Counted from the first letter of the stretch, positions 21,959 to 33,219 are shown. The stretch: 64,000 bases of DNA from Hyposmocoma kahamanoa (GCF_003589595.1 NW_020654229.1:579494-643493); one strand, 5' to 3'. Notes: generated from the letters alone by a model not told the origin. A program made the numbers and translations.

Positions 21959-22042
21959 CGAGTTTCGCATACCGAGCTTCGCATAGCGAGTTTCGCATAA
22001 TTAGCTTAACATAACGAGTTTCGCATAACGAGCTTCACATAT
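21959..22042. repeat. 14-bp minisatellite, six units, alternating types
   Basis: Six exact 14-bp periods of CGAGTTTCGCATAA. Units alternate between CGAGTTT and CGAGCTT (or TTAGCTT), so the higher-order period is 28 bp. It is flanked on the left by the related GTGTAA. Confidence 0.9.
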
Positions 22043-22349
22043 CGCGTAAGGTTCGGTGTTGTTCACTTTAAATTGAGATCATGCATACCGTTCAGCGCCA
22101 CGCATGTGTGTCATGTAATTGTAGTAGTTAATAACGTTTCAAAATTAATGTTTACACATCCATTCCGCTTTGTGTACAGTATATAATCTCCATTTGGGGC
22201 TAATACAAAAACAAACACGCATTAGGTTGTGTAAATCATTGTTGTATGTCATACACTGACATCTCTCTCTATACCCACGGTTGCCGTGTGGTTTGAAAAC
22301 ATACAGTTCACAATTTTGCTTTTAAAATTAATTAGCCTATATTTAGTCC

Positions 22350-22448
22350 CACTGTTGGCTTGGGTTTTGCAGACTTGTGCAGGTTTCTTTACGATGTTTT
22401 TCTTCACCGAAAAGGTCACGGTCGATTTTAAATTAAATTTCAAAGTCA
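22350..22448 (-). repeat. family E SINE fragment
   Basis: It carries the family E tail (CACCGAAAAGGTCACGGTCG, TTAAATTAAATTTC) also seen at 28925-29085 and 46567-46745. The tRNA-like head is missing. Confidence 0.55.
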
Positions 22449-22790
22449 AAGTCAAAATTAAAATAGTTTCAACATGACCACAGGGTCATAACAGTAGTAC
22501 GCCGAAATTAAAAAATATACATTAATTAAAATTAAAAAAATAAATAATAATAAAGTATTTTTAAACAAAAGCTAATAAATTAAACAATAATAATGATAAT
22601 AATAACTTAACATGATACTTTTGATGCAGAATTGTACAAAAAAAAAATTTGGTAGTCGTTCTTCAAAAAACTGCTTCAGCCTGTAGTAACATTTTCCTAT
22701 TAAAATTGCCTTTAGTTTTTTGGTGAATAAATAATATTGGGTCAGGGATGATACATCCTTAGGCATTCTGTTGTAAATTTTATTATATAT
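22440..22790 (-). mobile_element. LINE C-terminal fragment with TTTGAC tail
   Basis: The minus frame reads NRMPKDVSSLTQYYLFTKKL and AILIGKCYYRLKQFFEE, the usual 'LP..i......FK.kLk..L..k.yY...efl' end of Jockey/CR1-type reverse transcriptases. The 3' end is AAAGTCAAAGTC on the plus strand, that is GACTTTGACTTT, matching other LINE termini here. Confidence 0.75.
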
Positions 22791-22875
22791 TATATTTTAA
22801 TTTATATTAATTTAGTATTTTGCTTTCGCACTTAACGTTAACTTTTTAGTTTAAACAAAGTTTGCAGTCGGTTCC

Positions 22876-23416
22876 TTTTTTAACCGATTTCAAAAAAGGA
22901 GGTTCTCAATTCGACTGTATTTTGTTTGTATTTGTGTTACGCGATAACTCCAATATTTGTGAACCGATCTTGATGGTTCTTTTTTGTTGGAAAGAGGGTA
23001 TCTCGGCATTGGTCCCATTTAAATTTAAAGAAAATATTCTACCATTAAGGGCGGCAAACTAGGGGATGACTCCGGTTTAGCGCACTTTCGGTAACCGACT
23101 TCCATTGACTTACAATTATATGGACGTCGGGTCCGCGCTAAAAAGTGTCCGAACTTATAGGGCGTTAAAATCGTATACAGAGCGTCATTCACGCTTTAGT
23201 CTTCGTTTGTTCGACTGACAGCGAAGCAAGCAAAATTAGACAGTACTGCGATGACATTACAATTTAAAAGCTTTTTCATATTCCTTTACATGTCACTACG
23301 TTTAAATAGGTTGACTTGGGACATTTTTTTCGTGGTTTTTGTATTAGACCCGTCGTCCATTTATTTGTAAGTCAATGCCGACTTCAATAGAACTTGGCAA
23401 ATGTAATTCCTATACT
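22876..23416 (+). repeat. family A copy, short form, split by a P-like MITE
   Basis: It starts TTTTTAACCGATTTCAAAA and continues to GGTAACCGACTTC at 23102, then resumes after the insert with AATAGAACTTGGCAAATG. The MITE target duplication CCGACTTC is family A sequence. Confidence 0.88.
23103..23377 (+). mobile_element. P-like MITE, copy 1
   Basis: CATTGACTTACAATTATATG at the left and CATTTATTTGTAAGTCAATG at the right form 31-bp TIRs. The 8-bp TSD CCGACTTC is perfect (23095-23102 and 23378-23385). This copy is about 10 bp shorter than the others through one small internal deletion. Confidence 0.93.
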
Positions 23417-23937
23417 GAAATTATTATTTAAAAAAGTTATACTTATTTTTAACATGCCCACTATAAAAATAAAGTAAACTTTCATAAATATTTATTGATT
23501 TTATAATTTGATTTAATAAAGGACATAATTTAAGAAGCCTGTAGTCGCAGGTTCACATCCCGGTTAATTAGTGTTGTTTTAATTTTCTATATTTCTATGT
23601 AGTAATTTGTTTAAGCACTTATATGGTTAACCATTCGCTTTTGTATTCTACTTGTATATTTAAGCCCTTTTAGCCTACGTTATTAATATTTAAGTTTAAT
23701 ATTCGGTACTCGTTGTCTGTAGCATAGTTCAAATTCAATTTTTCTTTCTATATTAACTCATATTGTAATGACTGTTTATACCAAAATAAACTGAAAAAAA
23801 AGGTCGTAAACACCTAGGCTGTACGTATGGAAATCGACTTGTGAAATAGTTTAGCTCGTTCCGGGATTTTCGAGACCGTACCAATCTCGATTTTTTTCCG
23901 TGATGCGGAAATTCAGCTAGACTGAAAGCAAAGAACT
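23417..23937. other. unassigned sequence
   Basis: It contains a weak B-box-like GCAGGTTCACATCC at 23549-23562 without a partner A box. No gene. Confidence 0.35.
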
Positions 23938-24339
23938 AATAATCTCAGTACAGAGTACTAAAAAAACCGACCTCAAAAGTACGTGGAATTACGTCTATTT
24001 GCTAAGTTTTATTGAAGTATCCACTAGATCGCCACTATACAGGACTTGACACTGGAGATAATAAAAATCGGTTCTCACTACTCAAAATATATTGAGAGAA
24101 AAGCGCCGTGAATTGGAGAAATAGCAAAATCAACCATTAAAGTAATTGCTCCTAAATTAATGTTAGGCGCTATTTATGAAAATGAATCTTCATGCGTGAA
24201 CAGCCACCCTTCGAGGTGGATAATTTTCTTCAAAATGAAATGGGGCCACTATGGAAGTACCCCCTTTCCAACAAAAAAAGAATCCTGAAAATCGGTTCAC
24301 AAATACCGGAGCTATCGCTATATTTGAAGTCGGTTAAAA
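23938..24339 (-). repeat. family A copy, long form, one end shortened
   Basis: It begins AATCTCAGTACAGAGTACT; near the other end the CGTAACATACATAC block is deleted before TTTGAAGTCGGTTAAAA. Confidence 0.88.
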
Positions 24340-24547
24340 CGTAACGAGAAAGCCTCTCCGCCCGTCCCTAGCTTTAGATACCGCACCACGCCCCGCACAT
24401 TGCCGGTCACATTGACTGAACGACAACAAGGCTGCCGACGAGCCGTTTTCTCGCTAAGACGGCTTTGATATTTGAATATAGTATTCATTTATTCATTACG
24501 AAACTTGTACGTTAATATATAAATATCATTGTACGTTACTATTTACA

Positions 24548-24661
24548 ATGGTCGTGAATTGTGCTTTGTGCGGCTGTTCGTTATCATCTAAACGGGATAA
24601 AGAGAGAAGTTTCTTCCGTTTTCCGAAAGATGAAACGAAGATGACAAAAACTTATGTCTGA
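24548..24661 (+). pseudogene. THAP-domain N-terminal fragment (37 aa)
   Basis: The frame starts MVVNCALCGCSLSSKRDKER and goes on SFFRFPKDETK before a stop. The Cys pairs at residues 5, 8 and 10 and the FFRFPKD block at 22-28 are the first half of a THAP (C2CH zinc-coordinating, DNA-binding) domain. The second Cys-x2-His half is absent. It may be a first exon, though the best GT (TATGTCTGA) is a poor donor, or a truncated transposase or host gene. The 210 bp upstream are locally GC-richer. P-element transposases carry such a domain, and a P-like MITE lies about 190 bp downstream. Confidence 0.65.
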
Positions 24662-24848
24662 GACTCATTCAGTTATTGTTTTCTGCATTAATTGAGTGCA
24701 GAGTAATACACAATACCTACAGATGTATTATATCAATATTATAAGACGCCATGAATTCGTGAGCTAGTAGACAAGGGTTCTCGAATTTTCAATTTGTATT
24801 GCCGATAAATATTACGTAGCGAATATACCTAATTATTAACTAGGTAAT

Positions 24849-25134
24849 CATTGACTTACAAATAAATGGACGACGGATCTAATACAAAAACTACGAAAAA
24901 AATGTCCCGAGTCAACCTATTTAAACGTAGTGACATGTAAAGGAATATGAAAAAGCTAAAACGTTGAATTTAAATTGTAATGTCATCGCAGTACTGTCTA
25001 ATTTTGCTTGCTTCGCTGTCAGTCGAACAAACGAAGACTAAAGCGTGAATGACGCTCTGTATACGATTTTAACGCCCTATAAGTTCGGACACTTTTTAGC
25101 GCGGACCCGACGTCCATATAATTGTAAGTCAATG
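24849..25134 (-). mobile_element. P-like MITE, copy 2
   Basis: 286 bp with both TIRs and a perfect 8-bp TSD TAGGTAAT (24841-24848, 25135-25142). I count seven differences from the copy at 32059-32344. Orientation is opposite to copy 1. Confidence 0.94.
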
Positions 25135-25341
25135 TAGGTAATGATAAAATTGGACACGCAATTTCAAATACCTTGGTTACGTTATTTAAAAGTACCTGTC
25201 CAAAATACCACATTTTAAGCTTTTAATATGTATTTCAAATTTAAAAAAAAATCATTTATTACAGACAATATACAGTCCATTTTGTTAGTACACTTACAAG
25301 CTATCTAATCTACTGTTAGTACAAAAATTACAAAATAAAAT

Positions 25342-25576
25342 AATAATAATATAATAATAATAACGCACACACTCAACATAGCCCCGCACTAGGGAAACCC
25401 TGTGTCGCGGGTGCCATGGACACACACATAGACAACCACAAATAACACCCAATCTCACGAGAGAAATAAATGTAGGCCATACAAATATTTCTCCCGGCCC
25501 GGGAATCGAATCCGGGGACCTCTGCGTGGCAGTCCGGTATGGTAACCGTTCGGCCACGGAGGCAGTTAGGCAGTTT
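25342..25576 (-). mobile_element. family D SINE with 10-bp TSD
   Basis: AAAATAAAAT flanks it at 25332-25341 and 25577-25586. Read on the minus strand: CTGCCTCCGTGGCCGAACGG (A-box region), a B box in GGATTCGATTCCC, then GGCCGGGAGAAATATTTG, ending in a TTAT-rich tail. The reading frames here are artefacts. Confidence 0.92.
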
Positions 25577-25649
25577 AAAATAAAATGAATGAATCAATCA
25601 AATGAATTGAATTGATGACATAATGAAATTAATTACATGATGTGTGATA

Positions 25650-26567
25650 CTTGGTAAGTTCACAGAGCTCCCAGGACGTGAAGTTCGGTGAACCTAGCAA
25701 GCAGATCGGTGTCCCACCTATCCCCTATCATTTTAAGAACTCTGTTTGTGCTCTCCCGCACTCTGCGCAGACAGGATGCCACCTTTTTACGCACTAGTGC
25801 GCAAAAAGCTAGTGTAGAGGCACTAGCGTCGGCAAACATGCCTGCCGCACTGCAGTATCGAGGAAGCCTAAACAGAGCCCTGAACACATAATTATACATA
25901 ATGCGTAGGGAGTTATAGGCCTTCTGAGTGAAATCGACCCATGGGCTGCTCGTGCAGAATGTCTGGCAGTATGCTTTAAAAAGCGTTATTTTGACTTCAG
26001 CGGACGAGCAAACCTATGAGCCAGCATATTACCCCGAACTGACAAAGCCCTGCATTCTCTTTCTATGTCCAAGTCGCCATACAAGTTTTCTGTGATTATG
26101 TGCCCAAGGTATTTAAATTGTTTTACACGGTTTAATGGTACTCTACTTTAAATAACATAAATTCACTTTTCTTTTCATTGTACCTCAAATCATGCAGAAG
26201 TGCATAATTCTCACAAACTTTTAGTAATTTCCTCAGGCCACCAATCGACGGCCTCAGCAGCACCATGTCGTCGGCATAGCCTAAGTTATTCACACAAACA
26301 TCATCAATAAAACACCCAACATGCATGCTGTTGAGCTCTTCGATCAGAGAATTGACGTATAGGTTAAAAAGCCTTGGTGAGGTAAGTCCACCCTGGCTCA
26401 CTCCGCATTCTAAGGAATATTTGTCAGAGTATGCATTTCCCCACCTTACAACATTAGATTGATTGCTATTCCAGTGTGAAAAAGATGCTACAACCTCCGG
26501 ACTACCGGCGTCTCTTAGTTTTGTCCAAAGCTTATTATATGAAACTAAATCAAAAGCCTTCAATATT
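25650..26567 (-). pseudogene. LINE reverse transcriptase, partial
   Basis: 26563-26132 reads KAFDLVSYNKLWTKLRDAGS (motif A), ECGVSQGGLTSPRLFNLYVN (motif B) and the catalytic NLGYADDMVLL (motif C). 25899-25660 reads MYNYVFRALFRLPRYCSAAG and the C-terminal part. The two are separated by frameshifts. The endonuclease and RT N-terminus are missing. The same C-terminal block recurs, more decayed, at 47440-47780. Confidence 0.88.
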
Positions 26568-26756
26568 ATTATTAAGATTTTATTAATAGAATTATAGATA
26601 ACAGATCCGCGTTAGAATTTTCGCTATGTTGCCGCTCTGACCACGTACGAGAAAGTGACGGGTAACCCTGCCACTTCACGCACACATTTGCGCGTGTGCA
26701 GATAGCGCCTTGCTGCATGTAGTAGTAGTAGGTAAATAACTTGCGACCACTGTATG

Positions 26757-26890
26757 GAGTGTCCGGGGTGTGCTGAAATCTCTAACCAATACCATAGCGT
26801 AACTTTGGACAGGTTATTTCAACTAGGATTTACACTAGTTCAATTTAAAAGTGGACACTCAGAATTGAATCTCTTTTCCATAATGGTATA
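26757..26890 (+). repeat. repeat K fragment
   Basis: It shares GGACAGGTTATTTC, TACACTAGTTCAATTTA and TTGAATCTC words with 52247-52340. Probably a retroelement 3' region. Confidence 0.5.
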
Positions 26891-26989
26891 TGTGCTCACT
26901 GGAAAGTTACGTCTACCGTGCATTTGGAAAATAAAAAAGGAGAGGCGTTTTAAAGTAATAAAAAAAATATCATAACTCTAATTTTATTT

Positions 26990-27130
26990 ATCGAGTTCTT
27001 AGGTTTTCGCGATTGTTACATAGAGGAAATGAACTATTTTTCCGGATTTAAATCGCGTATATTTGTTTTTTTAAACAAACCAATGTTTCGGGCTCTTTGC
27101 AGGTCCCGTGGTCCTGGTTGACTTGTTGAC
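26990..27130 (-). repeat. family G copy
   Basis: It carries GATTTAAATCGCGTATATTT and CAATGTTTCGGGCTC, then AGGTCCCGTGGTC. It matches 63208-63345 in the same orientation. Confidence 0.65.
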
Positions 27131-27167
27131 GGTTGTCTAATTTTATTTTATTTCTTTAATTTTTTTA

Positions 27168-27448
27168 CACTATCAAGTGACGGGACGAACAAGTCATGCG
27201 CCTGATGGTATGCTACACGCCTGTCCATAACAGTTGCAGTGCCACTCAGAGCTTTAAATCGCAAAGATCTGAGAGGCACTACCACTGCGCCTGTCACCCT
27301 GAGACATAAGTTGACAAGTGGCATGTGCCTGCAAATTCACCAGCACCCTTACTCCTTCAAAACCGGAACGCATTACCGCTTGGCGGCAGAAATAGATAAG
27401 GTGGCAATATTTCCCTGGACGAATTCTTTCTCAAAGAGCTCTACTGCT
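27168..27448 (+). repeat. family B copy, near complete
   Basis: It starts ATCAAGTGACGGGACGAAC and ends TTTCTCAAAGAGCTCTACTG. Confidence 0.9.
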
Positions 27449-27520
27449 GTTATAATATGGAAAAGCTGAAATTTTCTAGAATGCCGTATAACAAATTGAA
27501 ATCAGACTTTTTTCTTAAAA

Positions 27521-27682
27521 TAATCTAAGTACCGAGTACTAAAAAACGACTTCAAAAGTTCGTGAAACCGACGTCAAACATTTATTTAAGTTTTTTTGAA
27601 ATCGGTTACCGGAAAGTGCGCGATACCGGATTCATCCCCTAGTTTGCCACCCTTAGAGGAGGAATATTTACTTCAAATTTAA
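27521..27682 (-). repeat. family A fragment, short form
   Basis: It includes AGTACCGAGTACTAAAAA and CATCCCCTAGTTTGCCACCC, and stops at a GAATA microsatellite. Confidence 0.8.
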
Positions 27683-27712
27683 AGAAGAATAGAATAGAAT
27701 AGAATAGAATAC
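27683..27712. repeat. (AATAG)n microsatellite
   Basis: About five AGAAT/AATAG units abutting a truncated family A copy. Confidence 0.9.
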
Positions 27713-27886
27713 GTGTATTTGCCAGAATACAGTAATTACAAAAGTCTTAAGTAAAATTAGGTGCATTGTATTCTATTTCACATTTGTCTCTACAGTTACA
27801 AATCATTGCATGTCGAATAATATCAATTGGTATTTTTTAACTTCTAAATATTCTTTATTACTTTAAAAGCATGGTGTCAAAAGCCA

Positions 27887-28330
27887 TTTTTAACCGACTT
27901 GAAAAAAGGAGGAGGTTCTCAATTCGCCTGTATGTTTTTTTTTGTATGTATGTTACGCGATAACTCCGGTATTTGTGAACCGATTTTCATGATTCTTTTT
28001 TTGTTGGAAAGGGGGTATTTCCATAGTGGTCCCATTACATTTTGAAGAAAACCATCCAACTCAAAGGGTGGCTGTTCACGCATGAAGATTCATTTTTATA
28101 AATAGCGCCTAACTTTAATTTCGGAGCAATTACTTTATTATTAATTAATTCAAGGCGTTTTTCCCTAGATATACTTTGAGTAGTGTCGTAGTGAGAACCT
28201 ATTTTTATTATCTCCAGTATCAAGTCCTGTACAGTGGCGAACTAGGGGATATTTCAATGAAACTTAGCAAATAGACGTAATTCCACGTACTTTTGAGGTC
28301 GGTTTTTTTAGTACTCTGTACTGAGACTAT
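27887..28330 (+). repeat. family A copy, long form
   Basis: TTTTTAACCGACTTGAAAAA to AGTACTCTGTACTGAGACTA; interior nearly complete. Confidence 0.9.
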
Positions 28331-28419
28331 GTCAATTGTGATTTGAAAATAAGTCCTTGTAGTGATTTCATTACATTAGTTATTTTATTAAAAACTCTAA
28401 TAAATATATTGAAGCGGTT

Positions 28420-28735
28420 ATTGTTATAAACGAGGTTGTGTTAATTTTAATTTTAAATAATCTTTGATATCATATATACACAGATCATATAACAAGTCAA
28501 ATAATTTCTTTTTAAATATGTTTAATGGTAAGTCTGCCATGGCTGCAGGCAAAGCATTATATGCCTATAGCAACATATTATAGCAATTCCTAAAAAAGCA
28601 AGTAGTGCTATGGGAGGGGCCAGCCAAGCCATTGGGATGTCTAATTAAAAAAGTACATACTTCACGTTTCCTAGTAAATAGGGCCGTTTTTTTTAACAAA
28701 CGAGCATACTTAAAATACGTACATAGCGGGAAGCG
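28420..28735 (-). mobile_element. LINE C-terminal fragment
   Basis: On the minus strand a frame reads NALPAAMADLPLNIFKKKLF followed by DLLYDLCIYDIKDYLK and a stop. This is a reverse transcriptase C-terminus of the 'lP..i....ls.FKk.lk.fL....yy...dyl' type. Upstream frames are broken. Confidence 0.7.
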
Positions 28736-28747
28736 TTAGAATTCTTA

Positions 28748-28861
28748 GCTTTTTAAATGGGACTAATAATGAGTATGAAAAAATCGCTTCACAAATGCCG
28801 AGTGAAAAAACATACTGTCGAATTGCGAACCACCTCTCTTTTTTGAGGTCAGTTAAAAAGT
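28748..28861 (-). repeat. family A fragment
   Basis: Only the distal part, AAAATCGCTTCACAAATGCC to TTTTTTGAGGTCAGTTAAAA, remains. Confidence 0.7.
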
Positions 28862-28924
28862 ACTTAAAACCGCTCTTCTGTAATATTTTCCAAATGCATG
28901 TTAGACGTCTTACCTTTCCAGCGT

Positions 28925-29085
28925 CGATATGAAGCCGTGGCAGCGTAATGGTTTGACCTTCCACCTCTCAGACAGACGCCGTGGTTTCGAATCCGAGCCC
29001 GCACTACAGAGGTTTTCGGAATTTATTCGCGAAATTTAATTTTAAATTTACTATGAGCTTTTCGGTGAAGGAAAACATCTATAGC
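28925..29085 (+). repeat. family E tRNA-derived SINE
   Basis: It has an A-box-like GCAGCGTAATGGTTTGACC, a B box in GTGGTTTCGAATCC, then a conserved tail TATGAGCTTTTCGGTGAAGG. It abuts a family B copy. Confidence 0.75.
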
Positions 29086-29092
29086 AACTAAT

Positions 29093-29355
29093 TTTAGTAG
29101 TAACAGAACTCCTTGTGAAAGAGTTCCTCCAGGGAAGTACTGCCACCTGACCCATTTCTGCCGCCAAACAGCATTGTGAGCATTACTGCGTTCCGGTCTT
29201 GAAGGGTAAGGGTGCTGGTGAAACTGGCACCTGGGACTTGTCAACTTATGTCTCAGGGTGACGGGTGCACGGGCAATGCCCCGCAGATGTTTGAGATTTA
29301 AAGCTCTGAGTGACGCTGTAACTGTCGTGGACTAGCGAGTTGCTTACCAATAGCC
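29093..29355 (-). repeat. family B copy
   Basis: AACTCCTTGTGAAAGAGTTC to AACTGTCGTGGACTAGCGAG, with the usual GTGAGCATTACTGCGTTCCG block. Confidence 0.9.
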
Positions 29356-29639
29356 GGGTCCAGCAGTGGGTTGACGATGAATATACGACGATTTTTGTTA
29401 TAATCTCTAATATTTCGTATTTACCGGTATATTTCAGATATTCTCGATTTTTTTACCGGGACGCAGAAAGACAGCGAAACTGAAAACCCTAGTGCGTCAT
29501 ATGAAAAGGTAAGTGTTTTATTGTTAGGAAATTATGCTGAAGAGTTTATACTATCCCAAATGGATTTGGTTATTTCTATATAACACTGAAAGTGTTGAAT
29601 TAACAATTTTAGAAAAAGTATAAAAATAAAATTGAGGGT
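29356..29639. other. unassigned sequence
   Basis: No repeat or gene recognised. Confidence 0.4.
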
Positions 29640-29795
29640 ATGTATAGAACAAAAAAACACAAACTTACCTCGAAATTTTACAACAAAACCGCGGTATTCA
29701 ATAGTTACTCCACATATGCCAATGATTTTTTTGATTTTCGTGCCTATTAGCACGGGAAAACTTCGAATTCGAGCAGAGGTAGCATCAACTCTTAA
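29640..29795. repeat. repeat J, second copy
   Basis: Direct copy of part of 19395-19665, with an internal deletion after CCAATGATTTTTTTG. Confidence 0.65.
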
Positions 29796-30271
29796 TTGTT
29801 TGCCACATGATAAGGCGTCGATATCCGTTCCTCACGAGTCCGCATTGTGGAAAAGAAAGCGCGAAGCAACGTGCGTATTTGTGGCACATACATGTGGATA
29901 CACCTCGATGAGGGTGAAATGCTGACTTAAGTCTATTTCCCTTGGGGTTGGAAGGGGATGGGGGAGGTACATCGTGTAGCTTCCAACACACTTTCCAAAC
30001 TATATTTGATAGAATAAGCCTGACATTGTGATATTGAATTTATCGCAGGCGAGGGTATTTCTTGTGCGCCATCTCACACAGTGTGAGAACCGAAAAACTT
30101 TTTTTTCTAAAGTACATGGACATGTTCTCGATCACTACCTAGGCCTGAAGCAAAGACAGGGTGGATGGAACGAGCGCGCCCAGAAGATACCTATACAGTC
30201 GCACCCTAAGACAAGTTATCAGAGAAGAAGTGGGAAAGACATATATTGATAGATCAAATGCCTTACTTGTT
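29796..30271. other. unassigned sequence
   Basis: Short frames on both strands (29632-29925, 30028-30249) show no motif. No supported gene. Confidence 0.35.
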
Positions 30272-30472
30272 TCTGTCACCAAGCAGTATCGTTAGCATTA
30301 CTGCGTTCCGGTTTTAAAGGGTAAGGGTGCTGGTGAAATTACAGGCACATGGGACTTGTACAACTTATGTCTCAGGGTGACGGGCATATAGGCAGTGCCC
30401 CTTAGATTTTTGCGATTTAAAGCTCTGAGTGGCACTGCAATTGTTATAATTGTCACTTGATATTATAAAAAT
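30272..30472 (-). repeat. family B copy, partial
   Basis: From AAGCAGTATCGTTAGCATTA to GTCACTTGATATTATAAAAA. Confidence 0.88.
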
Positions 30473-31204
30473 AAAAAGAAACTATTAATTACAAATGCGA
30501 TACACCTAACAATATTGCATTAAGGAATGTGCAAATTTGTTTCACGAACGAATATACTTCACACGATCATATAAAACTCTGAAAACAGGCATAAGTTTTA
30601 CGAATTATTTAAGAATAAATATCTAACTTTGCACATAATTTTTATATGGAAATATTTCTCTTAAGTACTACAGAGAACCAGCTACATTTTCATTTTCAAC
30701 TGAAGCCCTGTAGTTATTAAATTCGCATTATTCCAAAATTTGAAAATTGCCGAGTAGTTTAACTACACTGTCCCGTCCGTCGCTATCGGGCGCTTGTCGA
30801 CGTCGGATTCGTCCGTTCTTATATTGAAGGTGCGGCTCCCCACACATCACCTCCAACCTCAATCTAGGTTCGCGTTAAAACACTTCGCTCGGGTTGTATG
30901 TGCTCGGAAACACACGCTTTGGCAGGGAATTTAATTCTTGGGCTGTGTGAGTGTGCGTATAATAAAAGATAACGAAAAGTGCTTAGTACACTTGAAGGGA
31001 ATACCGACCAAGTAGGAATGACGTCCCGCTGTATGTCTAGATGTCCGATGGTAAAAGGGAGCGGGCGGAATTAGCTGATGGAGCTCACGGGCGCACTCAT
31101 CGATTGTATATAATATATACTTGTAGGAAACCGACAGAGAGGTAACTTTGCGTCAGTGGGCTATAAAATTTAGCTTCGAGGAGTCTTGTAATACGCGGAA
31201 GTAT
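30473..31204. other. unassigned, locally GC-richer sequence
   Basis: 30770-31100 is less AT-rich than its surroundings, with many CG dinucleotides, but no frame or motif could be assigned. Confidence 0.35.
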
Positions 31205-31404
31205 CACAGTTTTGAAGGGTAACAGCGTTTCCTAAGCGTCAGTTTATCTCTAGACGCTCGGATTCTCATTCTTAGTGCACAAGCGATATCGGAAGTGGGT
31301 CCGAGTTTTCTAGATTTCTATAGTCTCGGATTAGGAACAAACGGACACTGCAAGAGTTATAGACGGGCGTGTCGCTTACCACCAATCGTTCTCCTCGTCA
31401 CTTA
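31205..31404 (-). repeat. degenerate family B pieces
   Basis: CAGTTTTGAAGGGTAAC at 31210 and GGGCGTGTCGCTTACCACCA to GTCACTTAGTATTATA at 31360-31402 match family B; the sequence between does not. Confidence 0.55.
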
Positions 31405-31572
31405 GTATTATAAACAAAAGAACTCAGAGCTCCTTAAGAGTCTATATACCTCAGCTCGTTCATTTTGCTTGAGTCGAGCGATAGGGATACTGGCTTTATT
31501 TCAGATTTTATTTTTTACATTCTGAAATAAGAATTTATTTTTTTTACAAACATAATTAAAGCCGTTTGAAAA

Positions 31573-31862
31573 GTGAACATGTTGTGCGCGTGATGGTAAG
31601 CAACACGCCTGTCCACAACAGTTGCAGTGCCACTCAGAGCTTTAAATTGCAAAGATCTGAGGGGCGCTACCACTGCGCTCGTCACCCTGAGACATAAGTT
31701 GACAAGTCCCACGTGCCTGTAATTTCACCAGCACCCTTACCGTTCAAAACCGGAACACAGTAATGCTGACATTATTGCTTGGTTATAAATAGGCTATAAA
31801 TAGGCAAGGTGGCAGTACTACCCTCGACGAGCTCTTTCACAATGAGATCTTCTACTACTAAA
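31573..31862 (+). repeat. family B copy, near complete
   Basis: GTGCGCGTGATGGTAAGCAA to TTTCACAATGAGATCTTCTA. Confidence 0.9.
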
Positions 31863-32058
31863 ATTAAAAAATATCTTACAGTATACGTATTCCTTCAGTT
31901 GATGTAAGAAAAAATCATTGGTGTATGTAAAGTACCTATTGAATAGTGTTTTTTGTGAGTTTTCTTGTAAAATATAGAGATAAGATTGTGTTCTTTTTCT
32001 GTTATAAAGTTTTTAGGAGTCGTGTTTTCACACCATGTAGTAATCAGTGTAGGTATGT

Positions 32059-32344
32059 CATTGACTTACAAATAAATGGACGACGGGTCTAATACAAAAA
32101 CCACGAAAATAATGTCCCAAGTCAACCTATTTAAACGTAATGACATGTAAAGGAATATGAAAAAGCTAAAACGTTGAATTTAAATTGTAATGTCATCGCA
32201 GTATTGTCTAATTTTGCTTGCTTCGCTGTCAGTCGAACAAACGAAGACTAGAGCGTGAATGACGCTCTGTATACGATTTTAACGCCCTATAAGTTCGGAC
32301 ACTTTTTAGCGCGGACCCGACGTCCATATAATTGTAAGTCAATG
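32059..32344 (-). mobile_element. P-like MITE, copy 3
   Basis: 286 bp with perfect 8-bp TSD AGGTATGT (32051-32058, 32345-32352). Nearly identical to copy 2. Confidence 0.95.
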
Positions 32345-32352
32345 AGGTATGT

Positions 32353-32854
32353 CCTCAATTTTTTTATATATTTTTTCCAAAGTCTTTGATTCAACACTTT
32401 CGCTATTAAGCGGAATCTACCAAAACCAGTTGAGGTTGTAACACTCTTAATGAGAAGGTTTGTCAGTAGCACTGGCTAAGGTTGGCTTAGTTCAGCTCTT
32501 TGCGGTTCTCGCCTGCTCTAGCGGTTTTGTTCTTGACTCCTAAATCCCTGTTATTTCTTTTCTCGCACACGTCATCAGTCCGGGTCAAATAAACAGGAGT
32601 AATGGTAAGAAAATAAAGACAGTGTTTGTTTAGGACACGTTACTAACAACACATGGGCAAACATTGTTGCTTAGGTGCGATTTGTCCACGAGGCAGCTTT
32701 GTTACTCTGCCGTAATGAACCAGTTGGGTCATCGTTGTCTTTCATGATGATGGTATTCGAGTTCCGGCACGAGCACAGGTTTTGCAATCATGGACTGGAG
32801 TTGAGTTTCCTATTTATGACAGGTTTTAATGGTGAAGGAAGACATCGATCAAAT
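32353..32854. other. unassigned sequence
   Basis: The 120-codon frame starting at 32675 runs into a reverse-oriented family C copy and has no motif, so it is not called. Confidence 0.35.
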
Positions 32855-32990
32855 TCCTTCGATCCAGCTGGATTCGGACCGAGGTCTCCTAGCAAACCGT
32901 GCCAGACGCTATGCCAACTAAGCAACGGAATGAACCAGCGGACCTCACGAATTTTTCTATGTGCTTGTTTGCGGATCTTTTATCTGCGAT
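32855..32990 (-). repeat. family C copy, partial
   Basis: The reverse of the tRNA-like core: TCCTTCGATCCAGCTGGATT, GCCAGACGCTATGCCAACTA, then ACCTCACGAATTTTTCTATG. Confidence 0.8.
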
Positions 32991-33219
32991 GCCTGTGTAA
33001 GCTTGTACTTGCAGATATGCAGAAAACAAACTTATAAAACTTATAACTCCACTAAAACAGAATCGAAGCTATATCAAAAAATATAGTTGCAGTACTTTCC
33101 CGTGTGTTTTTGTTCGGTTTAAATTTATCTGCCGTCGGCTACACATGTTGTTCCAATTCATGCTAAAATTATTGTTCACTCTTTCATCGATTTCGATGAT
33201 TTTATACATAGATTGACTG

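Noticed and set aside
22286..22477. 63-codon frame with a hydrophobic segment
   Set aside because: It spans a SINE fragment and a LINE tail in antisense, with no supporting start context.
25294..25597. Overlapping minus-strand frames of 74-87 codons
   Set aside because: They are translations of a family D SINE with a defined TSD, not genes.
27168..27448. Family B as a canonical Helitron with 5' TC and 3' CTRR
   Set aside because: The TC at ATCAAGTGACGG is preceded by conserved TTATAATA in several copies, so it may not be the true end; I left the class open.
32675..33037. 120-codon plus frame, among the longest in the window
   Set aside because: Its second half is the antisense of family C and the first half shows no motif.
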